Source: Micromonospora chalcea (lineage in GTDB: Bacteria; Actinomycetota; Actinomycetes; Mycobacteriales; Micromonosporaceae). From it: DNA of 35,071 nt. The translations under genes were made by a program, and so were the position numbers. Shown here piece by piece: positions 28,118-35,071 of this stretch (its first letter is position 1; every line of letters starts with the position of its first letter). Below the pieces are notes generated by a model. It had not been told where the DNA came from, did not search any database, and worked only from the letters and a program-made list of their open reading frames with translations. The DNA lies in contig NZ_MAGP01000153.1 of assembly GCF_002926165.1 (NCBI RefSeq), positions 1 to 35,071 on the forward strand, in the 5' to 3' direction.

Positions 28118-29520
28118 GCCAGGATTTCGAAGGCTGGGTGGAGCTGCGCGAGCCGGAGGTCGACTCCGGTGAGCCGGCCGGCCCGCAGCCCGTGGTGGCC
28201 GTGGTCGGCCGCCCCAATGTGGGCAAGTCCACGCTCGTCAACCGCATCATCGGCCGCCGGCAGGCCGTGGTTGAGGACATCCCCGGCGTGACCCGGGACC
28301 GCGTGCCCTACGACGCGCAGTGGAACGGCCGGGCGTTCACGGTGGTGGACACCGGCGGCTGGGAGCCCGACGCCAAGGACCGGGCCGCGGCCATCGCCGC
28401 CCAGGCCGAGACCGCGGTGGCGACCGCCGACGTGGTGCTGTTCGTGGTGGACGCCATGGTCGGCGCCACCGACGTGGACGAGGCCGCGTTGAAGATGCTG
28501 CGCCGCAGCGCCAAGCCGGTGATCCTCATCGCCAACAAGGCCGACAACACCACCATCGAGATGGAGGCGACCTCGCTGTGGTCGCTCGGCCTCGGTGAGC
28601 CGTTCCCGATCTCGGCGCTGCACGGCCGCGGCTCCGGCGACCTGCTCGACGCCATCCTCGACGCGCTGCCCGAGGCGCCCGCGATCGTGGAGAACCGGCC
28701 GCGCGGCCCACGCCGGGTGGCGCTGGTGGGCCGCCCCAACGTCGGTAAGTCCAGCCTGCTCAACCGCTTCTCCGGCGAGGAGCGGGCGGTGGTCGACTCG
28801 GTCGCCGGCACCACAGTGGACCCGGTCGACAGCCTGGTCGAGATCGGCGGCGAGACCTGGCAGCTGGTCGACACCGCCGGTCTGCGCAAGCGCGTCGGCA
28901 AGGCCAGCGGCACCGAGTACTACGCCAGCCTGCGTACCGCCTCGGCGATCGAGGCGGCCGAGGTCGCCGTGGTGCTGATCGACTCCAGCGAGGTGATCAG
29001 CGAGCAGGACCAGCGGATCCTCACCATGGTCGTCGAGTCCGGCCGGGCGCTGGTCATCGCGTTCAACAAGTGGGACCTGGTCGACGGCGACCGCCGCTAC
29101 TACCTGGACAAGGAGATCGACCGCGAGCTGCGGCGCATCCCCTGGGCGATCCGGCTGAACCTGTCTGCCAAGACCGGCCGCGCCGTCGACAAGCTCGCAC
29201 CCGCGCTGCGCAAGGCCCTCGCGAGCTGGGAGACGCGCATCCCGACCGCGCAGCTCAACCAGTGGCTCACCGCGCTGGTCCAGGCCACCCCGCACCCGGT
29301 ACGCGGCGGACGCGCCCCGCGCATCCTGTTCGCCACCCAGGCCGGGGCGGCGCCGCCGCGCTTCGTTCTGTTCACCACCGGCCCGCTGGACGCTGGCTAC
29401 CAGCGCTTCGTCGAGCGCAAGCTCCGCGAGGAGTTCGGCTTCGAGGGCAGCCCGATCGAGATCTCGGTACGCCCGCGCAAGAAGCTCGGCCCCGGCGGCC
29501 GGGGCAAGGCCCACGGCTGA
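28114..29520 (+). CDS. der: GTPase Der (EngA)
   Basis: Der is the double GTPase needed for 50S subunit assembly. The 468-residue product carries two G domains. The first has GRPNVGKST (32-40), DTGGW (79-83) and NKAD (141-144). The second has GRPNVGKSS (206-214), DTAGLRKR (253-260) and NKWD (318-321). A C-terminal KH-like domain (~365-455) ends GSPIEISVRPRKK and a short Gly/Lys tail. A ~25-residue acidic N-terminal extension precedes the first G domain. GTG at 28114 overlaps cmk. It is the last gene of the conserved block before the tRNA and integrated element. Confidence 0.97.
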   Translation: MSQDFEGWVELREPEVDSGEPAGPQPVVAVVGRPNVGKSTLVNRIIGRRQAVVEDIPGVTRDRVPYDAQWNGRAFTVVDTGGWEPDAKDRAAAIAAQAETAVATADVVLFVVDAMVGATDVDEAALKMLRRSAKPVILIANKADNTTIEMEATSLWSLGLGEPFPISALHGRGSGDLLDAILDALPEAPAIVENRPRGPRRVALVGRPNVGKSSLLNRFSGEERAVVDSVAGTTVDPVDSLVEIGGETWQLVDTAGLRKRVGKASGTEYYASLRTASAIEAAEVAVVLIDSSEVISEQDQRILTMVVESGRALVIAFNKWDLVDGDRRYYLDKEIDRELRRIPWAIRLNLSAKTGRAVDKLAPALRKALASWETRIPTAQLNQWLTALVQATPHPVRGGRAPRILFATQAGAAPPRFVLFTTGPLDAGYQRFVERKLREEFGFEGSPIEISVRPRKKLGPGGRGKAHG

Positions 29521-29559
29521 CGGCTCGCTGGCCTGCTTGCCGCTTTGCAGCCGCACGCC

Positions 29560-29584
29560 ACCCTCCTAGGATGCTCTAGGGGGT
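29560..29584 (+). terminator. Weak hairpin after der
   Basis: ACCC-T-CCTAG pairs with CTAGG-GGGT, leaving one bulged T, around a 6-base loop, 40 bases after the der stop. There is no T-tract. Confidence 0.4.
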
Positions 29585-29677
29585 GTGGCGCGCGGCGCGG
29601 GAGGGGCCTCTGCGCACGGTGCGAAGATCCTGCGCTAAGCTGTACCGGCTGCCGCGGGGGAGACCTGGCGGGGGCAT

Positions 29678-29751
<74 letters not shown>

Positions 29752-29758
29752 CAAAGAA

Positions 29759-29794
29759 AAAGCCCTGACCAGCGGGAACACTGGTCAGGGCTTT
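29759..29794. terminator. Bidirectional terminator between tRNA-Pro and integrase
   Basis: A perfect 14-bp stem (29759-29772 with 29781-29794) closes on an 8-base loop. Read on the reverse strand, the stem is followed by a T-rich run (TTTTTCTTT), making a classical terminator for int. In the forward direction it follows the tRNA by 7 bases. Confidence 0.9.
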
Positions 29795-29865
29795 GATCTT
29801 CTTCGATGGAGATTTGAACCGCCCCCCGAAAACCCCCCGTTTACGCGGTGCGGCAACCAAGTTCG

Positions 29866-31077
29866 TCACCGGTGTGCATCGTTCTCTCCTGGCGACGATC
29901 CTTGGCTGCTCGGGTGGCTGCCGAGCCGTTCGAGGATGCCGGACACGTCTGGGGCTTGTACCGGCTTGGCGATGTAGTAGGTGTCGGTGACCTCCTCGCT
30001 GGAGTGCCCGAGTTGCGCTGCCGCGCTCTTGGTATCGATCTCCTCCTTGATCAGGGTGGCGACGGTCTTTCGGAAGGTGTGCGGGGTGACCCAGTCGAGG
30101 TCGGCTTCGGCGCGGGCCTGGCGCCACTGACGGCGGACGTTGTTGGGTGAGAGCCAGGTGCCTCGTCGGGAGGCGAAGATCGCGTCGTGGGGGTTGTCCG
30201 CGGCGGTGAGTTTGCGGGCCATGAGCATGCCGACCGCGAACCGGGGGAGGACGACCCTCCGGTAGCCGGCGTCGCTCTTGGTCCAGGGCTGTCGGAAGAA
30301 GCCCTGGCTCTTGATGAAGACCAGCGTTCCGCAGATCGTCAGGGTTGGTCGTTCGGCGGCGAGGTCCAGGTCCTCCCAGCGGAGGGCCAGGATCTCGCCG
30401 ATACGGGCGCCGGTGGCGAGCATGAGGTCGACGACGTCGGCCAGGTCGCCGCTGTGCCGAGGCCCGGGCTTACCAGGGATCGGTCGCTGCCATTCGCGGA
30501 TGGCCGTGCGGACGGCTTGGAGTTGCTCAGGCGAGAGGACGACGACGGTGCGGCGGGGTTTACGGAGCCGGCCGGTGTCGCGGACCGGGTTGGTGGGGAT
30601 GGCGCCGTGGCGTACGGCCAGAGCGAACATCTGACTGAGTACGACCTTCACGCCTTTGGCGGCTGAAGGGCGGTCCTTGGCGATGTCGCGCAGGAACCGG
30701 TCGAGGCGTCCGACGCTGGCTTCCCGGATTCGGAGGTTGCCGAGGGCTGGCAGGATCGAGGTGCGGACGCTGGTCGCGTATCGGTGGATGGTTTGTGGCG
30801 CGATGCGTTCCTCGGCGGTGATCTCTTCGACCCACAGTTCGGCGAGGGCGCTGATGCGGGTTTCGCGGGTGATCTCGTCGTCGGTGGGGGTGGCGCGGTC
30901 GCGGAGTTTGACCTTCAAGGCCCGTTCGGCGGCGGGCCCGGTGGTGTCGGTGGCTTCGATGTCGCGGGTGATGCCGTCGTAGTCGCGGAACCGGGCGCGT
31001 GCCCGGAATCTCTTCGGACCGAGTTTCTCGATCCGGATTTTTCCGGAGGTGCCGATGGCCAGTTCAGGTCGGGCCAT
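29866..31077 (-). CDS. int: Tyrosine-recombinase integrase
   Basis: The 403-residue integrase has an N-terminal arm-binding region (~1-70), a core-binding domain (~75-160, LAELWVEEITAEERIAPQTIHRYA) and a catalytic domain. Its residues are Arg225 (ATGARIGEIL), Lys267, His333 and Arg336 (TPHTFRKTVATLI), His358 (LGHSSEEVTDTYY) and nucleophile Tyr367. It should catalyse site-specific integration and excision at the neighbouring tRNA-Pro. ATG at 31077 has GGTGA just upstream and lies 3 bases after the stop of the excisionase gene, so the two are cotranscribed. Codon use includes more A/T-ending codons than the chromosomal genes to the left. Confidence 0.95.
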   Translation of the reverse strand: MARPELAIGTSGKIRIEKLGPKRFRARARFRDYDGITRDIEATDTTGPAAERALKVKLRDRATPTDDEITRETRISALAELWVEEITAEERIAPQTIHRYATSVRTSILPALGNLRIREASVGRLDRFLRDIAKDRPSAAKGVKVVLSQMFALAVRHGAIPTNPVRDTGRLRKPRRTVVVLSPEQLQAVRTAIREWQRPIPGKPGPRHSGDLADVVDLMLATGARIGEILALRWEDLDLAAERPTLTICGTLVFIKSQGFFRQPWTKSDAGYRRVVLPRFAVGMLMARKLTAADNPHDAIFASRRGTWLSPNNVRRQWRQARAEADLDWVTPHTFRKTVATLIKEEIDTKSAAAQLGHSSEEVTDTYYIAKPVQAPDVSGILERLGSHPSSQGSSPGENDAHR

Positions 31078-31080
31078 GGT

Positions 31081-31410
31081 TCACCGCTCCGCGTCGGTGT
31101 GGTCTTCGAGCCAGCGCTCGACCTCGTTGCGCCGGTAGCGCAGGGTGTTGCCGACGCGGATGGCGCGAGGGCCCTTGCCTCGGCTGTGCCAGGCGTAGAG
31201 GGTGTTCTTGGGCTTGCCCAACCAGGCCGCGAGGTCGTCGATGGTCAGGAGTGGGTCTGGTCGCCATTCGGAGGCGGCGGGGCCGTTCATCGCCGGTCCA
31301 GGACGTCGGTCGAACCGGGCTGCCAGCGGCGCGTCGTGCGGTTGGCAGTTGGCCTGCGTGCGTCGGCACGTGGTCTGAATTCCGGGCCGGTTCGGGGTCG
31401 GGGCGGGCAT
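31081..31410 (-). CDS. Excisionase-like helix-turn-helix protein
   Basis: The C-terminal ~60 residues are a MerR-like winged helix of the excisionase family (LLTIDDLAAWLGKPKNTLYAWHSRG, then GNTLRYRRNEVERWLEDH). Such proteins bend DNA at att sites and set the direction of recombination. Two starts are possible. ATG at 31410 gives 109 residues and has AAAGGAAG 8 nt upstream, so it is preferred. ATG at 31290 gives the usual 69-residue form but with a poor ribosome site. The added ~40 residues are Pro/Arg-rich without a motif. The gene precedes int by 3 bases. Confidence 0.85.
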   Translation of the reverse strand: MPAPTPNRPGIQTTCRRTQANCQPHDAPLAARFDRRPGPAMNGPAASEWRPDPLLTIDDLAAWLGKPKNTLYAWHSRGKGPRAIRVGNTLRYRRNEVERWLEDHTDAER

Positions 31411-31787
31411 GGATCGTGCTTCCTTTCGTTGGCCCGGCGTTGTTGGGGCCGGGGGTGAACGGGGTCGTCGCTACGACCCGCGGGTGCGGCATCTGACAGC
31501 TGTGGCCGTCTATCCATCCGTTGTGTCCCCCAGGGGTCAAGCCAAGGGCTGGGCTCGTCTTCGAAGAGGCATTGCAGGCTCGGTGTCGATCGCGGACGGA
31601 CGGCGTCCCCCTGGTCCTGCGGACGGCTGGATGGCGGGCAGAGGGCGTCAGTCGAGCCCTCGCTCGCCAGTTGCGAGACGCGGTGCGTCCCCGTACCGAG
31701 CTGGGTGTGGAAACGTGCGATCCGGGGCGCGGTGCTTTTGCGCCCGGTCATCTCGATGCAGATTGGGAAGTTCTGGAGTGTTCTCAT
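31287..31787 (-). CDS. Possible hypothetical ORF upstream of the excisionase gene
   Basis: ATG at 31787 follows GAAAGG by about 9 nt and opens a 166-residue frame beginning MRTLQNFPICIEMTGRKSTA. The first ~55 codons favour G/C at the third position (about 80 percent by eye), and the later part does not. No family is recognised. It overlaps the excisionase gene, so at most the first part is likely to matter. It may be a decayed gene or a chance frame. Confidence 0.22.
   Translation of the reverse strand: MRTLQNFPICIEMTGRKSTAPRIARFHTQLGTGTHRVSQLASEGSTDALCPPSSRPQDQGDAVRPRSTPSLQCLFEDEPSPWLDPWGTQRMDRRPQLSDAAPAGRSDDPVHPRPQQRRANERKHDPCPPRPRTGPEFRPRADARRPTANRTTRRWQPGSTDVLDRR
31419..31426 (-). promoter_or_regulatory. 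Ribosome binding site supporting the long excisionase start
   Basis: On the reverse strand AAAGGAAG lies 8 nt before ATG 31410. It is the strongest ribosome site in the int/xis region and favours the 109-residue form. Confidence 0.6.
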
Positions 31788-32070
31788 CGTCAGTTGCCTT
31801 TCGGTCAGGCTGATGTGTGGGTTGGTGCTGGTCGTGGTCTGGGATATCCGGGCGCGTGGAACCGGTGACCTCCTTGCGTCAGAGGGCATGCGTGGCTGGC
31901 CCGCCGAGCAGAGAGGCTCGGCAGGCTGGCTGGATTGAATGGACGGCCCGCCGAGATCGGCGGGCCGTCATCTGTTGGAGCGCTGCCTGGTGCTCACGCC
32001 GGTGGCGCCGTCATTGGCCGGACAGCGGTGAGTCCCGAGGGTTGGCGCCGTTGTTTGCTCTGACGACTCG
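31427..32070. other. Region between excisionase and Hsp70-like genes
   Basis: These 644 bases hold the doubtful reverse ORF starting at 31787, a strong hairpin at 31942-31969 and an AAGGAGG on the reverse strand near 31872 that is followed by no usable start codon. The int/xis promoter must lie here or just downstream, but no convincing -35/-10 pair is visible. Confidence 0.5.
31942..31969. terminator. Perfect hairpin terminator downstream of the Hsp70-like gene
   Basis: A 12-bp perfect stem (31942-31953 with 31958-31969) has loop AGAT. It lies about 100 bases after the stop of the reverse-strand Hsp70-like gene and would insulate the int/xis operon. Confidence 0.75.
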
Positions 32071-33993
32071 TCAGGCTGTGTGGCTGCTGCCCGCGAGTCG
32101 GCGCAATGCCTGCCCGGCGCCGGGGTAGGCGAGCCGCAATGTGTAAGCGGCGAGTTGGACGGCCCACCAGGTGAGGGCGACGAGGTAACCGACCAGCAGG
32201 GCGCTGCTGGTGTCGCTGGTGAAGACGATGGCGTAGCCGATGGCGAGGCCGGGGACCGTGATGGTGCGGGTGGTGCGGCTTCGGCTGGTGGTCAGGGCGG
32301 TGGCGATGCCGAGCAGTGCTGCTCCGGCGCTGCCGATGAGGCCGGGCATGCCGGTCAGGTCGACCGGTGGGGTGAGGGTGATCGCCGCGCGCATGAGGCA
32401 GATGCCGGTGGCGGCTACGGCGGCGGGCAGGGCCGCCGGAGGGGTGCGCGCGAGCCAGTTGGACAGTTGCGGAGCCGCGATGCGGGGAGCTGTGGCGGCG
32501 ATGATCGCCGCGCAGGCGGCGAGGGGGAGCGCGGAGCCGAGGGTCCATTTCAGGTATGGCTCGTAGCCGAACTGGACGGCGGTGCCGGTGGCGAGGCCGT
32601 AGAGGGCGGCGGCGGTTGATCCGCCGACGGCGGCGGCGAGGTATCCGCGTCTGATGAGGTGGCCGGTGGTGGGTCTAGTGGTGGCTGCGTCGGTGGTGCC
32701 GGCGAGCCAGGTGGTGGGGGCGAGGTGCGCCACGGCGAATGCGGTGAGCATGGTGAGGGCACCGGCGATGCCCAGTTGAGGCAGGGAGAGGCGGACGCCG
32801 ACGACCTGGACGGAGTAGGTCGTGACGATGTCCGCGGTGAGGATGGTCTGTAGGAGCACGGTGAGCGAGCAGACGCCGAGGATGATGGCGCTGGTCAGGT
32901 CACGGACGCGGAGCCGAACTCGTGGCAGTGCGGTGTCGTTGGCGGTGCTTGTTGTCTGGTGATGGGCTGCGGTGAGCGCGAGGGCGCCGTCAGCGAGGGC
33001 GTGGGAGTGACCGTCGAGGGCGATCGGAGTGTGCCCGGTGACGGCCACGAGGCGTTCCTGAAGGCCCGGGATTGCTCTGGCTTCCCGGTGGATCACGTGG
33101 CTGAGGTGCTGCTGGCCGATGTCGGCGGCGTCGAGGATGCCTTGGACGGCATTGGCGGCATCGTCGAGGAGGGGCTGCGCTGCGACGGTGACGTCGTCGC
33201 GGGTCAGAACGGCCGGTGGGCGGGGCGAGGGCAGGAGAACGGGTGCGCATTCCTGAGTTGAGAGGGCGGTCCTGGCCTGGCGGATGGACTCCAGCAGTGC
33301 CGCGTCGGCTGGCTCGGGTGCGGCCTCTCTTTCGGTGCGGTGTGAGGGATCGTCCGCGATGTTGCGGGTCAAGAGGTGCTGCGCGAGGTCTCGGTCCAGG
33401 TCGCGGCTCGGGCTCACCTGGCGGGTGGCGAGTTCCTGGTACCCGTCGCGGCTGGCTTGCAGGACGGTCAGCGTGATTGGACGCCGCTCGGCATCGCAGA
33501 TCAGCAGACATGTGCCATCCGGGACGTGGCCGGCGGTCGCGTAAGCGGCGAGTGCTGCTGGCGCGGTGACCATGGCCGGTGCGGGCAGGCCCGCCCGGGC
33601 TGCCGCGTCGGTGAGATGCCCCCGTCGGCGTGGTCCCCAAGCGGATGGGATGGTCACGGTCAGAGCGGCGACCGGTACGGCGACTTGGCGGACTGCCTGG
33701 TCAGCCACATGCCACAGCTGCCCGGCGAGCAGCTGTACGGCGTCCACCGGCGGCTCGGCGTCAGCCGCGTGCAGGAGGTCCACCGGGTCTCGGATGAACT
33801 GGTGACCTACCGAGGGCTCCGGCAGCCCGTTGACGCCGGGGTGTAGTTGACCGGCGGGGTCGATCACGATGCCGTGCGGCATGACGATGCGGCCGTTGAG
33901 CAGGACGGGGATCCGGGTGCCATCGCGGTCGACGGTGGCGGCGATTGCCGACGACGTGAGATCGATCGATAGTCGCGTGCCCCCGCTTGGCAT
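32071..33993 (-). CDS. Hsp70-like (actin-fold) domain fused to a polytopic membrane domain
   Basis: The 640-residue protein starts at ATG 33993 (GGGAGAG about 10 nt upstream); the frame is open to 34302. Residues ~5-345 follow the Hsp70 nucleotide-binding domain layout. SIDLTSSAIAATV stands for the phosphate-1 loop. TVTIPSAWGPRRRGHLTDAA matches the VPAxFxxxQRxAxxxAA segment. APAALAAYATAG matches EPTAAALAYG, and HREARAIPGLQERL and HALADGALALTA match the last motifs. The phosphate-2 loop DLGGGT is replaced by CDAERR and the GGxxR loop is lost, so ATP hydrolysis is doubtful. Residues ~365-625 hold about seven to eight membrane helices. Domain order puts the actin-fold part in the cytosol. No known family with this fusion comes to mind; some type VII secretion-associated proteins have an Hsp70-like domain plus a membrane anchor. 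Confidence 0.75.
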   Translation of the reverse strand: MPSGGTRLSIDLTSSAIAATVDRDGTRIPVLLNGRIVMPHGIVIDPAGQLHPGVNGLPEPSVGHQFIRDPVDLLHAADAEPPVDAVQLLAGQLWHVADQAVRQVAVPVAALTVTIPSAWGPRRRGHLTDAAARAGLPAPAMVTAPAALAAYATAGHVPDGTCLLICDAERRPITLTVLQASRDGYQELATRQVSPSRDLDRDLAQHLLTRNIADDPSHRTEREAAPEPADAALLESIRQARTALSTQECAPVLLPSPRPPAVLTRDDVTVAAQPLLDDAANAVQGILDAADIGQQHLSHVIHREARAIPGLQERLVAVTGHTPIALDGHSHALADGALALTAAHHQTTSTANDTALPRVRLRVRDLTSAIILGVCSLTVLLQTILTADIVTTYSVQVVGVRLSLPQLGIAGALTMLTAFAVAHLAPTTWLAGTTDAATTRPTTGHLIRRGYLAAAVGGSTAAALYGLATGTAVQFGYEPYLKWTLGSALPLAACAAIIAATAPRIAAPQLSNWLARTPPAALPAAVAATGICLMRAAITLTPPVDLTGMPGLIGSAGAALLGIATALTTSRSRTTRTITVPGLAIGYAIVFTSDTSSALLVGYLVALTWWAVQLAAYTLRLAYPGAGQALRRLAGSSHTA

Positions 33994-34156
33994 GCGAGGC
34001 AGTCTCTCCCGACCGGGGAGTGGATCGTCAACCACGTTCTCGTCCCGTGATCGATTGTGCGCGCATGGTGAGAATCCTTCCTGAAGAGATGGCCCTCGAT
34101 GGGTATCGCCGTGTATGCGAGAGGAAAGGGATCTACCAAGCGGGGGGACGGACAGG
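33994..34156. promoter_or_regulatory. Divergent promoter region of the Hsp70-like and LysM genes
   Basis: The two genes start 163 bases apart on opposite strands, so both promoters must lie here or in the 5' ends of the genes. I see no confident -35/-10 pairs or inverted repeats. Confidence 0.45.
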
Positions 34157-35071
34157 ATGTCGCAGCAATCCCCGGACAGCGGCAACCGGCTAGCCGAATA
34201 CGCGCGTCCCACGGTGTACGTCCCGCCCGTGTCGACACCGCCGCGCCACACAGCGGGGCGGGTGTCCTCCGTGATCCGACCAGTCCGGGCCACCGTGTCC
34301 ACAGCCGTGTTCCTGGCCGGGGTACCGACGTTGCTGGTGTCCCTTGACGGGAACCCCTTGCGGAGGTGGCCGTCGTGGACGCAGGTGGTGGCATGGTTCG
34401 ATCAGCCGAACGAACGGTTCACCTCGACCGTCCTGGCCGGCGCGGCTGTGTGGGCGGTGTGGCTGTTGTGGGCCGTGCTCGCGCTGCTGCTGATCGCCGA
34501 GCTGATCGCGCTGGCGACCCGATGGCGGATCCCGGTGCTACGGCTTCCCGCACCACTGCACCGGCTCGTGTTCGGCCTGGCCGGCACCGCGGCGATCGCC
34601 GTCACCTCCGTCGGCCAACTGAACACCGGCGGCGTTCGACCACCGGCGGCCATCGACGCGGCCGAGGCAGTGGCTGTTCCTCAGCAAGCTCTCGCGCAGG
34701 GGCCGGCGCTGATTCAGGTCGGCAACACCCGTTACCTGTACACCGTCGAGCGACACGACACCCTGTCGAAAATCGCCAAGCAGTGGCTCGGTGACGCCGG
34801 CCGCTGGCCGGAAATCTGCCGCATGAACAAACACCGCCACTTTCCCCAGGTCGGCGGCACCCTGCGCGACTGCGACTTGATCTACCCGGGCTGGGAACTG
34901 CGCCTACCCGCCGATGCCCAACCCCCACAGACCGCCATCCCGGACCGCCGCCCGCAACGCGCTGAGCGTGCAGGGCAAGAACATCGACGTGCACGCCATG
35001 GCCCGCGAGATGGGCACCACCGAGGCCGGCACCAACTCCATCAACGACATCACCCCGGTGCTGAACAAGGA
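34157..35071 (+). CDS. Three-helix membrane protein with LysM domain (incomplete at window end)
   Basis: ATG at 34157 (GGACAGG directly upstream) opens a frame beginning MSQQSPDSGNRLAEYARPTV that has no stop before the window end. Three membrane segments lie at ~46-63, 93-120 and 135-153. A LysM domain follows at ~194-252 (YLYTVERHDTLSKIAKQWLG, GRWPEICRMNKH, DLIYPGWELRLP), which binds N-acetylglucosamine-containing glycans such as peptidoglycan. With three helices and a short cytosolic start, the LysM should be outside the cell. Proteins of this layout occur beside secretion or conjugation genes and in SARP/BTAD regulators of actinomycetes. Past residue ~255 the frame loses its coding character, see the overlapping ORF at 34914. 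Confidence 0.8.
   Translation, partial: MSQQSPDSGNRLAEYARPTVYVPPVSTPPRHTAGRVSSVIRPVRATVSTAVFLAGVPTLLVSLDGNPLRRWPSWTQVVAWFDQPNERFTSTVLAGAAVWAVWLLWAVLALLLIAELIALATRWRIPVLRLPAPLHRLVFGLAGTAAIAVTSVGQLNTGGVRPPAAIDAAEAVAVPQQALAQGPALIQVGNTRYLYTVERHDTLSKIAKQWLGDAGRWPEICRMNKHRHFPQVGGTLRDCDLIYPGWELRLPADAQPPQTAIPDRRPQRAERAGQEHRRARHGPRDGHHRGRHQLHQRHHPGAEQG
34914..35071 (+). CDS. Partial ORF of unknown family, overlapping the LysM frame
   Basis: From 34944 to the end all 42 codons of this frame end in G or C, and the translation (ALSVQGKNIDVHAMAREMG, then TTEAGTNSINDITPVLNK) reads as a normal folded protein. ATG at 34914 is the nearest start, but it has only a weak ribosome site, and the LysM frame is still open. 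Either a new gene begins here with a long overlap, or the LysM gene continues here after a +1 shift near the C5 run at 34922-34926. I recognise no family. Confidence 0.45.
   Translation, partial: MPNPHRPPSRTAARNALSVQGKNIDVHAMAREMGTTEAGTNSINDITPVLNK

Noticed and set aside
29795..29850. Possible tRNA fragment on the reverse strand (GGTTCAAATC with flanks)
   Set aside because: Looks like a T-arm, but no matching acceptor, anticodon or D arms could be found upstream.
30187..30982. Forward open frames over int
   Set aside because: Shadows of the integrase with intact catalytic residues on the reverse strand.
32080..32619. Forward Gly-rich ORF over the Hsp70-like gene
   Set aside because: Antisense to membrane helices rich in Ala and Thr; no ribosome site or motif.
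33987..34193. Small forward ORF in the divergent promoter region
   Set aside because: No ribosome site, overlaps two better supported genes and has no protein character.

Overview
The window is chromosomal DNA of a very GC-rich actinomycete. GTG starts, 4-base stop/start overlaps and strong G/C preference at codon third positions run throughout. The gene order tlyA-nadK-recN-steA-steB-pyrG-NUDIX-xerD-parA-scpA-scpB-rluB-cmk-der matches the block I remember from Mycobacterium tuberculosis (around Rv1691-Rv1713) and Streptomyces. The inserted envelope genes and ald fit a Micromonospora-like or other sporulating actinomycete. Genus is an inference from memory, not from a search.

Region 1 (1-7480). 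The window opens inside an rRNA operon: a 5S rRNA gene and a perfect 17-bp hairpin. A TPR protein with a very long Arg/Gly-rich minisatellite and a 24-Asp run follows. Then come a HAD phosphatase, a reverse-strand SCP2 protein, a phasin-like protein with a Lys-rich tail, a small proline-rich protein, the rRNA methyltransferase gene tlyA and the NAD kinase gene nadK. About 600 bases without a convincing gene precede recN.

Region 2 (7482-17675). recN (DNA repair) is followed by the steA/steB division pair. A compact operon-like run of envelope genes comes next: a MraY/WecA-like phosphoglycosyltransferase, a MurJ-type flippase, a GT-B glycosyltransferase and a large membrane protein with an alkaline-phosphatase-like ectodomain. 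Together they look like a lipid-linked glycan assembly and export set.

Region 3 (17980-29520). pyrG (TTG start) and a NUDIX hydrolase end at a bidirectional terminator shared with a convergent TM2-domain gene. ald, xerD, a ParA-type ATPase, scpA and scpB (recombination and condensin loading), an rRNA pseudouridine synthase, cmk and der follow. scpB carries a roughly 255-residue low-complexity N-terminal extension into which two palindromic repeat elements are inserted in frame.

Region 4 (29521-35071). A tRNA-Pro(GGG) gene is followed by a terminator and then by an integrase and excisionase reading back towards the tRNA. This is the left end of an integrative element, and its right end lies outside the window. 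Its cargo begins with two divergent, unfamiliar genes. One encodes a 640-residue protein joining a degenerate Hsp70-like domain to a polytopic membrane domain. The other encodes a three-helix membrane protein with a LysM domain. The coding signature then jumps to another frame just before the window ends. This pair is the best candidate for something undescribed.
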